This document shows, one piece after another, positions 11,622-18,744 of a stretch of DNA of 64,000 bases. Numbering within the stretch: the stretch's first letter is position 1; every line of letters begins with the position of its first letter. Below the pieces are notes generated by a model. The model worked only from the letters and a program-made list of their open reading frames with translations, did no database searches and was not told where the DNA came from. The stretch lies in contig NZ_JNXI01000013.1 in assembly GCF_000717055.1 (NCBI RefSeq), forward strand, positions 186,001 through 250,000. The letters are read 5' to 3'. The position numbers and the translations under genes were made by a program. Origin of the DNA: Streptomyces iakyrus (GTDB lineage Bacteria > Actinomycetota > Actinomycetes > Streptomycetales > Streptomycetaceae).

Positions 11622-12512
11622 ATGGACGACCAGGCTGCGGGCAGCCCGCAGGACGCCCACAGCGTCCCCATGTGCTACCGCCACCCGGACCGCGAGACGG
11701 GCATCCGCTGCACCCGCTGCGAGCGCCCCATCTGCCCCGAATGCATGGTCAACGCCTCCGTCGGCTTCCACTGCCCCGAGTGCGTCCGAACCGGCTCCGG
11801 CACCGGCCACTCGCCCACGGCCGCCATGCCCCGGACGATCGCCGGCGGCTCCATCGCCGCCGACCCCCGGCTGCTGACCAAGATCCTCATCGGGATCAAC
11901 CTGGCCGTCTTCATCGCCGTCCAGGTCCACGAGTCGCTCCTCAACGACATCGTCCTCCTCGGCGCCTGGCCGCCCGCGCCCTTCACGCCCACACAAGGCG
12001 TGGCGGGAGGCGAGTGGTACCGCATGGTGACCTCGATGTTCACCCACCAGGAAATCTGGCACATCGCGTTCAACATGCTCAGCCTGTGGTGGCTCGGAGG
12101 CCCACTCGAAGCGGCACTGGGCCGCGCCCGCTACCTCGCGCTCTACTTCATCTCCGGCCTCGCGGGCAGCGCGCTGGCCTACCTGCTGGCCTCCCCCAAC
12201 ACGGCCACCCTCGGTGCCTCCGGCGCCATCTTCGGCCTCTTCGGCGCGACCGCCGTCCTGATGCGCCGGCTCAACTACGACATGCGGCCGATCATCGCGC
12301 TGCTGGCGATCAACCTGATCTTCACCTTCAGCCCGGGGTTCAACATCTCCTGGCAGGCCCACATCGGCGGCCTGGTCGCCGGAGTCGTCGTCGGATACGC
12401 CATGGTCCACGCCCCGCGCGAGCGCCGCGCACTGGTCCAGTACGGCACCTGCGCCCTGGTCCTGGGAGTGGTCGTGCTCATGACCGTGCTGAGGACGGCA
12501 CAGCTCACCTGA
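11622..12512 (+). CDS. Rhomboid family intramembrane serine protease with N-terminal zinc-ribbon
   Basis: The 296-aa protein has an N-terminal zinc-binding cysteine/histidine module (about 17-53, C-x2-H ... C-x2-C ... C-x2-C ... C-x2-C), followed by the six-helix rhomboid fold. The catalytic Ser is in GASGAIFGLFGA and the His in WQAHIGGLVAG; the family HxxFNM motif is also present. The enzyme cleaves membrane-spanning substrates within the bilayer. An ATG at 11616 is also in frame, but AGGGG abuts it, so the ATG at 11622 has the better spacing. It converges on crgA across a DnaA-box-containing intergenic region. Confidence 0.92.
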   Translation: MDDQAAGSPQDAHSVPMCYRHPDRETGIRCTRCERPICPECMVNASVGFHCPECVRTGSGTGHSPTAAMPRTIAGGSIAADPRLLTKILIGINLAVFIAVQVHESLLNDIVLLGAWPPAPFTPTQGVAGGEWYRMVTSMFTHQEIWHIAFNMLSLWWLGGPLEAALGRARYLALYFISGLAGSALAYLLASPNTATLGASGAIFGLFGATAVLMRRLNYDMRPIIALLAINLIFTFSPGFNISWQAHIGGLVAGVVVGYAMVHAPRERRALVQYGTCALVLGVVVLMTVLRTAQLT

Positions 12513-12519
12513 GCAGGCG

Positions 12520-12719
12520 TTGTCCACAGCGGGTGTCGGATCTTGTGCATACGGTGCGGGAACACATGTGCCCCCTGTCACTGACCTGCGTTTCCGCAGG
12601 TCAGGCAGGGGGCGAACAGGTTTTCGAGCGCCGGTACTTCCGTCATACCGGCGTCAACGTCCAACGGGTTATCCACAGATCGTCTTCATTATCCCCATGT
12701 GGATAACCTCTGTGGATAA
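12520..12719. other. DnaA-box cluster between convergent genes
   Basis: Five 9-mers match the DnaA box: TTGTCCACA (12520-12528, +), TTATCCACA (12669-12677, +), TTATCCCCA (12689-12697, +, one mismatch), and TTATCCACA on the minus strand at 12698-12706 and 12711-12719. Four of them lie within 51 bp. No promoter is expected here because both flanking genes end into the region. oriC itself lies between dnaA and dnaN, upstream of gyrB and outside this window. Confidence 0.8.
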
Positions 12720-12766
12720 CTCAGCGAACACCCCTGGGCAGAGCTGTGTTCACCGTGCGGTGACCG

Positions 12767-13021
12767 CTACTTCCACTGGGTCGAGACGCCGAATCCGGCG
12801 GCGATGAAGCCGAAGCCCACCACGATGTTCCAGTTGCCCAGCGAGTCGATGGGCAGGGAGCCGTCGGTGACGTAGAAGACGACGATCCAGGCCAGGCCGA
12901 TGAGGAACATGGCCAGCATGACCGGCGCGACCCAGGCACGGTTGCTCAGCTTGATGGCGGTCGTCTGCTTGGCAGGCGGCGGCGTGTAATCGGCCTTCTT
13001 GCGGATACGTGACTTCGGCAC
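12767..13021 (-). CDS. crgA: Cell division protein CrgA
   Basis: The 84-aa inner-membrane protein has two transmembrane helices (about 31-52 and 62-80) after a basic cytoplasmic N-terminus [15 protein letters not shown]. It ends with GFGVSTQWK. It is the size of the S. coelicolor coordinator of FtsZ-dependent septation in aerial hyphae. The GTG at 13021 with AGGAG upstream is chosen over a much longer in-frame opening. It is divergent from the DUF881 gene. Confidence 0.95.
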   Translation of the reverse strand: MPKSRIRKKADYTPPPAKQTTAIKLSNRAWVAPVMLAMFLIGLAWIVVFYVTDGSLPIDSLGNWNIVVGFGFIAAGFGVSTQWK

Positions 13022-13160
13022 GAGGGTCTCTCCTGTCGATGCGCTGCGTGGCCGCGCAGGTAACTGGGTCGGTCTCGGGGCAGCGTAAGGGGACTCCGAT
13101 TGCTCCCCCGGGCGTCCGTTAGCGTAGTGCTTCCGCCGCGCCGAAGGAGATAAGGGTACG

Positions 13161-13943
13161 TTGAGCAATTCTGCCGACTCCCCCGGGACGGGATCCACCC
13201 CTGAGCGCACGCGGCGTTTCCGGCCCGTTCGCATCCTCACGGCGGCCGTGTTCGCTCTCGCGGGTCTCATTTTCTTCACCAGCTTCAACACCGCCAAGGG
13301 CACCAACATCCGCACGGACACCTCCCTGCTGAAGCTGTCCGACCTCATCCACGAGCGCAGCCAGGAGAACGGTGAGCTGGATGAGACCAACGGGGCCCTG
13401 CGCAAGGACATAGAGGCCCTGGCCGAGCGGGACGACGGCAGCACCAAGGCGGAGGACGACAAGCTCTCGGCCCTGGAGAAGCGCGCGGGCACGCAGAAGC
13501 TCAAGGGCGACTCGCTGACGGTCACGCTGAACGACGCCCCGCCGGACGCCACGGCCAAGCTGCCCGGCTATCCGGAGCCGCAGCCGGACTACCTGGTCAT
13601 TCACCAGCAGGACCTCCAGGCCGTGGTGAACGCGCTGTGGCAGGGCGGGGCGAAGGGCATCAAGGTGATGGACCAGCGGCTGATCTCCACGAGCGCGGTG
13701 CGCTGCGTGGGCAACACCTTGATCCTTCAGGGTCGGGTCTACTCGCCGCCGTACAAGATCACGGCGGTCGGGAACCCGGGCAAGCTGCAGCAGGCGCTCG
13801 CGGCGTCGCCGGCGATCCAGAACTACATGGTCTACGTCAATGTCTACGGGCTCGGATGGAAAGTCGAGGAGAACGGCCCGGTGACTCTGCCCGGCTACTC
13901 GGGCACAGTGGATCTGCATTACGCGAAGCCAGTGGAGCAGTAG
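13161..13943 (+). CDS. DUF881 family membrane-anchored protein
   Basis: The 260-aa product has one N-terminal transmembrane helix (about 26-45), a coiled coil (about 65-110, [21 protein letters not shown] region), and the DUF881 domain with [30 protein letters not shown] and [13 protein letters not shown] motifs. The domain is outside the cytoplasm by topology. Such proteins sit beside crgA and the sortase cluster in actinobacteria; their role is unknown. The start is TTG at 13161 with AAGGAG upstream. A class E sortase follows after 20 bp. Confidence 0.9.
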   Translation: MSNSADSPGTGSTPERTRRFRPVRILTAAVFALAGLIFFTSFNTAKGTNIRTDTSLLKLSDLIHERSQENGELDETNGALRKDIEALAERDDGSTKAEDDKLSALEKRAGTQKLKGDSLTVTLNDAPPDATAKLPGYPEPQPDYLVIHQQDLQAVVNALWQGGAKGIKVMDQRLISTSAVRCVGNTLILQGRVYSPPYKITAVGNPGKLQQALAASPAIQNYMVYVNVYGLGWKVEENGPVTLPGYSGTVDLHYAKPVEQ

Positions 13944-13963
13944 CCGGACCGGGGGAGCTGCCG

Positions 13964-14638
13964 GTGCGCGTGATCGTCAGGACCGTCAGCGAACTGTGCA
14001 TCACCGTCGGCAGCCTGATCGTGCTGTTCGTCGTCTACGTGCTCTTCTGGACCGGCGTGCAGGCCGACGGCGTCATGGACGACCAGATCGACCTGCTCCG
14101 GGAGGAGTGGTCGAAGCCCCGTCCGCCGGCCGGTGGCACCGCGAGTCCTGAGAAGCCCGCGCCCTACGCCGAGGGCAGGCCTTTCGCGATCATGTACATC
14201 CCGCGGCTTGGTTTCACGTGGAACAAGCCCGTGCTCGAGGGCACCGCCACCGGCACGCTGAAGAAGGGCCTCGGTCACTACGCGGAGACCGCCCAGCTCG
14301 GGCAGAGGGGCAATTTCGCGGTCGCCGGTCACCGCCGCACCTACGGCGATCCCTTCAAGGACTTTCCCGAGCTCAGGCGGGGTGACGCGGTGGTGCTGAC
14401 CGACGGCACGACCTGGTTCACGTATCGGATCGACAAAGGCCCGTACAAAACAGTTCCGTCGGACATCGAGGTGATCGACCCTGTCCCACGTACATCCGGG
14501 TACACGCGTTCGGGCCGGTATCTGACGCTGACCACGTGCGAACCGGAGTGGGGGCACAGTCATCGGCTGATCGTCTGGGCGCACCTGGACTCCACCCAGC
14601 CCGTGGAGGCCGGGAAACCGGAGGCGCTGCGCCGTTAG
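13964..14638 (+). CDS. Class E sortase (first of three)
   Basis: The 224-aa transpeptidase has an N-terminal transmembrane anchor (about 8-28) and the sortase beta-barrel. Catalytic residues are visible: His in VAGHRRTYG, Cys in the LTLTTCEPEW motif, and the following Arg in HRLIVWAHL. Class E enzymes attach LAxTG-type proteins to the actinobacterial wall and in Streptomyces are needed for chaplin anchoring and aerial growth. The GTG at 13964 with GGGGAG is the start that puts the anchor at the N-terminus. A parS-like sequence overlaps codons 83-87. Confidence 0.93.
   Translation: MRVIVRTVSELCITVGSLIVLFVVYVLFWTGVQADGVMDDQIDLLREEWSKPRPPAGGTASPEKPAPYAEGRPFAIMYIPRLGFTWNKPVLEGTATGTLKKGLGHYAETAQLGQRGNFAVAGHRRTYGDPFKDFPELRRGDAVVLTDGTTWFTYRIDKGPYKTVPSDIEVIDPVPRTSGYTRSGRYLTLTTCEPEWGHSHRLIVWAHLDSTQPVEAGKPEALRR
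14211..14224. other. parS-like site inside a sortase gene (13/14 match)
   Basis: GTTTCACGTGGAAC differs from the perfect parS palindrome at one position. It lies within coding sequence about 4.1 kb from the perfect site, as expected for degenerate parS copies in the oriC-proximal cluster. Confidence 0.55.
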
Positions 14639-14691
14639 TCTGGTGGCTGTACGGCGTGGGTCTGGTGCCGTGGTACGACGGAAGGGACGGC

Positions 14692-14853
14692 ATGTACGGC
14701 TGGATCTGGCGGCATCTGCCGGGGAACACGTGGGTGAAGGCAGTGATCTCGCTCGTCCTGGTCGTGGCCGTGGTCTACGTCCTCTTCCAGTACGTCTTCC
14801 CGTGGGCGGAGCCGCTGCTGCCCTTCAATGATGTGACGGTGGACAACCAGTGA
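14692..14853 (+). CDS. Small single-pass membrane protein in the sortase cluster
   Basis: The 53-aa protein begins MYGWIWRHLPGNTWVKAV and has one transmembrane helix (about 17-38), then an extracytoplasmic tail ending FNDVTVDNQ. The ATG at 14692 has GGAAGGGAC immediately upstream. Its stop overlaps the GTG of the next gene (GTGA), showing translational coupling. The family is conserved at this position in Streptomyces; no function is known to me. Confidence 0.82.
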   Translation: MYGWIWRHLPGNTWVKAVISLVLVVAVVYVLFQYVFPWAEPLLPFNDVTVDNQ

Positions 14854-15488
14854 GCGCGCGCATTCTCGTCGTCGACAACTACGACAGCTTCGTCTTCAAC
14901 CTGGTCCAGTACCTGTATCAGCTGGGCGCCGAGTGTGAGGTCCTGCGCAACGACGAGGTGTCGACGGCGCATGCGCAGGACGGTTTCGACGGGGTTCTGC
15001 TCTCGCCGGGGCCCGGCACGCCGGAGCAGGCCGGCGTCTGTGTGGACATGGTCCGGCACTGTGCCGACACGGGTGTTCCGGTGTTCGGTGTCTGCCTGGG
15101 CATGCAGTCGATGCAGGTGGCGTACGGCGGTGTGGTGGACCGTGCGCCGGAGCTGCTGCACGGCAAGACCTCGCTGGTCGAGCACGGTGGCGGTGGTGTC
15201 TTCGCCGGGCTGCCCTCCCCCTTCACGGCGACGCGGTACCACTCGCTGGCCGCCGAGCCGGCCACGGTTCCGGCGGTGCTGGAGGTCACGGCCCGTACGC
15301 ACGACGGCATCGTGATGGGCCTGAGGCACCGTGAACTGCCGGTCGAGGGTGTGCAGTTCCACCCTGAGTCGGTGCTGACCGAGCATGGGCACCGGATGCT
15401 GGCCAACTGGCTGGTGGAGTGCGGTGACCAGGGCGCGGTGGAGAGGTCGGCCGGGCTCGCCCCGGTGGTGGGCAGGGCCTCGGCGTGA
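14850..15488 (+). CDS. pabA: Class I glutamine amidotransferase, PabA/TrpG type
   Basis: The 212-aa enzyme is the glutaminase subunit of aminodeoxychorismate or anthranilate synthase, feeding ammonia to the chorismate-using partner. The triad is visible: Cys in PVFGVCLGMQSMQ, then His-x-Glu in EGVQFHPESVLTEHG. VVDNYDSFVFNLVQYL at the N-terminus is the family signature. The chorismate-binding partner is not in this window, so pabA versus trpG cannot be decided here. It overlaps both neighbours by four bases and is embedded between sortase genes, an odd but conserved arrangement. Confidence 0.92.
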   Translation: MSARILVVDNYDSFVFNLVQYLYQLGAECEVLRNDEVSTAHAQDGFDGVLLSPGPGTPEQAGVCVDMVRHCADTGVPVFGVCLGMQSMQVAYGGVVDRAPELLHGKTSLVEHGGGGVFAGLPSPFTATRYHSLAAEPATVPAVLEVTARTHDGIVMGLRHRELPVEGVQFHPESVLTEHGHRMLANWLVECGDQGAVERSAGLAPVVGRASA

Positions 15489-16666
15489 CGGCGCTGCGCC
15501 CCGAGCGCGAGTCCGACACCTCGTACGGGCAGCAGTCGTACGGGGTGTCGGGTGCGTTCGAGGACTGGTCGGGTGGAGGGGGGTACGGGGCGTCCCCGCA
15601 GGGGGAGCCGTATCCGCCGGGGCCAGGGTCGGGGACGGGGCAGGGAGTGCAGCCGCAGTCCGGTCCGCCGCGGCATCCGGGGCAGTACGCGTCGTACGAT
15701 CCCGTGCCGGAGGAGTCGTATCTGCCGCCCGTCGATGAAGAGACGGTGGCGCTGCGGATCCCGGATCCACCGACGGAGCCGGGCGCCCCCGGGGCGGGCT
15801 CTGCGGCGTCTTCCGGTGCGCGGCGGGACGGATCCGCCCAGGGCGGCCGTGCGGCCCGCAGGAAGGCCGCCAAGCGTCGTCATGGGCGCCATGGCGGGGC
15901 GGCGGACACCTCTTCGGCCGCGGCCGAAGACGGGGGCCGTGCGGGGGCGCCGTTGTCGCGGGTCGAGGCGCGGCGGCAGGCGCGGGCGCGCAAGCCCGGT
16001 CCGGCGGTCGTCGCGAGCCGGGCCATCGGCGAGGTGTTCATCACCACCGGCGTGCTGATGCTGTTGTTCGTCACCTATCAGCTGTGGTGGACGAACGTGC
16101 GGGCGCATGCCCAGGCCGGCAAGGAGGCCAGCAGCCTTCAGAACGACTGGGCGAGCGGCAAGCGCAACCCGGGGGCGTTCGAGCCGGGGCAGGGCTTCGC
16201 CATTCTGCACATTCCGAAGCTGGACGTGGTGGTTCCGATCGCCGAGGGCACCAACAGCAAGGGTGTGCTCGACCGGGGCATGGTCGGCCACTACGCCGAG
16301 GGTGCGTTGAAGACGGCGATGCCCGGTGACAAGACCGGGAATTTCGGGCTCGCGGGCCACCGCAACACTCACGGAGAACCGTTCCGGTACATCAACAAGC
16401 TCGCTCCGGGCGATCCGATCGTCGTGGAGACGCAGGACGAGTACTTCGTTTACAAGATGGCGTCGATCCTGCCGGTGACGCCGCCGAGCAACACGAGCGT
16501 CCTGAATCCGGTGCCCACGGGGTCCGGTTTCACCAAGCCCGGCCGCTACATCACGCTGACCACGTGCACGCCGGAGTTCACCAGCAAGTACCGGATGATC
16601 GTCTGGGGCAAGATGGTCGAGGAACGGCCGCGCAGCAAGGGCAAGCCGGATGCGCTCGTCAGTTAA
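15485..16666 (+). CDS. Class E sortase with long disordered cytoplasmic N-terminus (second of three)
   Basis: The product is 393 aa. Residues 1-170 are Gly/Pro/Tyr/Ser-rich, ending in a basic stretch with REASRRQARARKPGP-like composition. A transmembrane helix follows (about 181-203), then the sortase domain. Catalytic His is in GLAGHRNTHGEP, Cys in ITLTTCTPEF and Arg in SKYRMIVWGK. It is about 150 residues longer than its neighbour because of the cytoplasmic extension. It starts at GTG 15485 by a four-base overlap with pabA. Confidence 0.93.
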   Translation: MTALRPERESDTSYGQQSYGVSGAFEDWSGGGGYGASPQGEPYPPGPGSGTGQGVQPQSGPPRHPGQYASYDPVPEESYLPPVDEETVALRIPDPPTEPGAPGAGSAASSGARRDGSAQGGRAARRKAAKRRHGRHGGAADTSSAAAEDGGRAGAPLSRVEARRQARARKPGPAVVASRAIGEVFITTGVLMLLFVTYQLWWTNVRAHAQAGKEASSLQNDWASGKRNPGAFEPGQGFAILHIPKLDVVVPIAEGTNSKGVLDRGMVGHYAEGALKTAMPGDKTGNFGLAGHRNTHGEPFRYINKLAPGDPIVVETQDEYFVYKMASILPVTPPSNTSVLNPVPTGSGFTKPGRYITLTTCTPEFTSKYRMIVWGKMVEERPRSKGKPDALVS

Positions 16667-16679
16667 GGGCAGATGACCA

Positions 16680-17429
16680 GTGGCAGCGACCACCGACACG
16701 GATCACGAGAAGCACACCGGCGCGGCGTCGCGGCCGCCTGCGGCACGTCGCAGGCCCGGCCCGGTCGCCCTGGCGGTGAGCTTCTTCGGGGAACTCCTCA
16801 TCACCGCGGGCCTGGTCCTTGGCCTGTTCGTCGTCTACTCGCTGTGGTGGACGAACGTGGTCGCCGACCGTGCGGCGGGCAAGCAGGCGGACAAGGTCCG
16901 TGAGGACTGGGCTCACGGCCGGGGCGGGCCGGGTGCGCTGGACACCAAGAACGGCGTCGGCTTCCTGCATGTGCCGGCGATGAGTAGCGGCGAGGTCCTG
17001 GTCGAGAAGGGCACGTCGAACAAGATCCTCAACGACGGTGTCGCCGGCTACTACACCGACCCCGTCAAGGCGACCCTGCCGATGTCGGGCAAGGACGGCA
17101 ACTTCTCCCTGGCCGCCCACCGGGACGGCCACGGCGCCAAGTTCCACAACATCGACAAGATCGAGAAGGGTGACCCGATCGTCTTCGAGACGAAGGACAA
17201 GTGGTACGTCTACAAGGTCTACGGCATCCTTCCCGAGACCTCGAAGTACAACGTCAAGGTCCTCTCCCAGGTCCCGAAGGAGTCCGGCAAGAAGAAGCCG
17301 GGCCACTACATCACGCTGACGACCTGCACGCCGGTGTACACGAGCACGTACCGGTACGTGGTGTGGGGTGAGCTGGAGCGGGTCGAGAAGGTGGACGCGG
17401 ACCGGACACCGCCGAAGGAGCTTGGCTGA
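16680..17429 (+). CDS. Class E sortase (third of three)
   Basis: The 249-aa enzyme has a short basic N-terminus, a transmembrane helix (about 36-58) and the sortase barrel. His is in SLAAHRDGHGA, Cys in ITLTTCTPVY and Arg in STYRYVVWGE. It is closely related to the preceding sortase (shared SLWWTNV after the anchor), suggesting tandem duplication. It starts at GTG 16680, 13 bp after the previous stop, in one operon. A bidirectional hairpin follows. Confidence 0.93.
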   Translation: MAATTDTDHEKHTGAASRPPAARRRPGPVALAVSFFGELLITAGLVLGLFVVYSLWWTNVVADRAAGKQADKVREDWAHGRGGPGALDTKNGVGFLHVPAMSSGEVLVEKGTSNKILNDGVAGYYTDPVKATLPMSGKDGNFSLAAHRDGHGAKFHNIDKIEKGDPIVFETKDKWYVYKVYGILPETSKYNVKVLSQVPKESGKKKPGHYITLTTCTPVYTSTYRYVVWGELERVEKVDADRTPPKELG

Positions 17430-17468
17430 CCGCGCCCCTTGGGGGAGGCCGGCCGCTAGCATGACGGA

Positions 17469-17508
17469 GGCCCGAAGCCGCAACTTTGCCTTGCGACTTC
17501 GGGCCTTT
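17469..17508. terminator. Bidirectional terminator between sortase operon and restriction-like gene
   Basis: GGCCCGAAG (17469-17477) pairs with CTTCGGGCC (17497-17505), plus an inner GCAA/TTGC, and is followed by TTT. It separates convergent genes. Confidence 0.8.
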
Positions 17509-17523
17509 GCCGTGGTCGGGCCG

Positions 17524-18447
17524 TCACTCCAGGACGGCCAGGGCCGCCCCGGCGCTCCATTCCTCCAGCAGCCCGCGATGTACGGCGGTGATGTCGCTCT
17601 CGGCTGCGATGTTGAGGGCGTCGCGGGTGAAGGGGCAGGTCGCCACGAACAGGGCCACCTCGGAGTCGTGCAGGACCTTGGCCGCCCCGAGGAACTTCTG
17701 GAGTTCGGGGCTGGTGATGGAGAGGTGGGGCGCGAACCTCTTGCACTGGACGACGATGCGCCGCCCGTCGGCCGTGAGCGCGGTGATGTCGATGCCCCGG
17801 TCCCTTCCGCCGCCTTGCACGACGACGCTGGTGCAGCCGTCGCGGCGCAGCAGCCCGGCGACGTGTTCTTCGAACTCGCGCCCGTTCATGGCATCCATGG
17901 CGGCCATGACTCCGGCCAGGGGGCGGCCCTCCCGGGGGGCTTCCAGCCGTTGCAGTCGGGTGTGGTGCTGCTGGAGTCGCTTCTCGATGCGCTGGACGCC
18001 TGCCCGGAGGGCGGTGAGCTCCCGTCGGTGCTCGCCCGAGGTTTCGATCAGGGTGTTGAACAGGGGGACGACGGTCCTCCCCAGGATGTGGGTGATGCGC
18101 TGGTCGATGCGGGCATCGAGGGAGGCGCTGTCGGCCGGAGCAAAGTTTTCCACAGGCTGTGTGCGCGCCAGGTACTCCATGTCGAGGAGGTACACACGCA
18201 CCTGACGTGCGACGTCGCTGTCCCGGAGCAGCATGGCGATGTTGAGGACGGCGCGTCGGGGGAAGAGGGCGAGGGATCGGGTGCGGGACTGGATTCCACT
18301 GAGTTGCTTGAAGTCACTCAGTTCCGTCCCGGTCAGGACTCGGTATCCGCTCGCTTCGAGCTCCGCACGGTGGTCGTGCACGAGGGCACGGATGACTTCC
18401 ACCGTCACCGAGAAGTACGACGCCACCATCGCCGTCGTCACATGCAT
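17524..18447 (-). CDS. Restriction endonuclease-like protein (Mrr-type catalytic domain), reading frame disrupted near its 5' end
   Basis: The open frame encodes 307 aa from an ATG at 18447. An N-terminal DNA-binding-like part (HVTTAMVASYFSVTVEVIRALVHDH...YRVLTGTELSDF) resembles phage Bro/KilA-N modules. A coiled-coil linker (about 135-175) follows. The C-terminal Mrr-type nuclease domain (about 190-300) has REFEEHVAGLLRRDG, RGIDI and VVQCKRF, giving the D...QxK catalytic signature. The family's usual first 36 residues are present just upstream in another frame, so the gene carries a one-base deletion near 18480. Expression from the internal ATG is possible but would lack the normal leader. 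It is unrelated to its core-genome neighbours. Confidence 0.75.
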   Translation of the reverse strand: MHVTTAMVASYFSVTVEVIRALVHDHRAELEASGYRVLTGTELSDFKQLSGIQSRTRSLALFPRRAVLNIAMLLRDSDVARQVRVYLLDMEYLARTQPVENFAPADSASLDARIDQRITHILGRTVVPLFNTLIETSGEHRRELTALRAGVQRIEKRLQQHHTRLQRLEAPREGRPLAGVMAAMDAMNGREFEEHVAGLLRRDGCTSVVVQGGGRDRGIDITALTADGRRIVVQCKRFAPHLSITSPELQKFLGAAKVLHDSEVALFVATCPFTRDALNIAAESDITAVHRGLLEEWSAGAALAVLE

Positions 18448-18554
18448 CCCGTCAGGCAGCAGCGACAGTGCCTTGACCTGTCGAGTACGTCTGTGCGGTC
18501 GAGCACGCTGCCGCGCAGAGTCGGTGATTCCAGCAAGGCCGTTTCGTTGATCAC
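18448..18554 (-). pseudogene. Out-of-frame 5' segment of the restriction-like gene
   Basis: GTG at 18554, with GGAGGA upstream, opens INETALLESPTLRGSVLDRTDVLD, the normal start of this protein family. The frame is then lost: GACAGGTCAAGG would read D-K-V-K with one extra A. After the shift the expected KALSLLPDGMHVTT continues in the frame of the downstream gene. Either the gene is frameshifted or one base was missed in sequencing. Confidence 0.7.
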
Positions 18555-18684
18555 GTTCTGTCCTCCGGCTCGTATGGCCGGGGTGAAGTACCGATGCCCC
18601 ACCCCACCCGGTGAACGAGTCGGGACATATGAAGACACGATCGACGAGCGCATGCCTTTTCGGGACGTCCTAGGCAGGGAAATG

Positions 18685-18720
18685 CAGAGCCCCCGGCCCG
18701 TATGGGGGCCGGGGGCTCTG
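18685..18720 (-). terminator. Hairpin downstream of pknB
   Basis: A perfect 15-bp stem, CAGAGCCCCCGGCCC (18685-18699) with GGGCCGGGGGCTCTG (18706-18720), starts 25 bp past the pknB stop. It has no long T run, as is common for Streptomyces terminators. Confidence 0.75.
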
Positions 18721-18744
18721 TGGTGTGACGGTGTGGTGGCGGGG

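Noticed and set aside
18140..18148. TTTTCCACA as a DnaA box (also minus strand near 62394)
   Set aside because: Single copies with a mismatch, one within coding sequence; not enough to distinguish from background.
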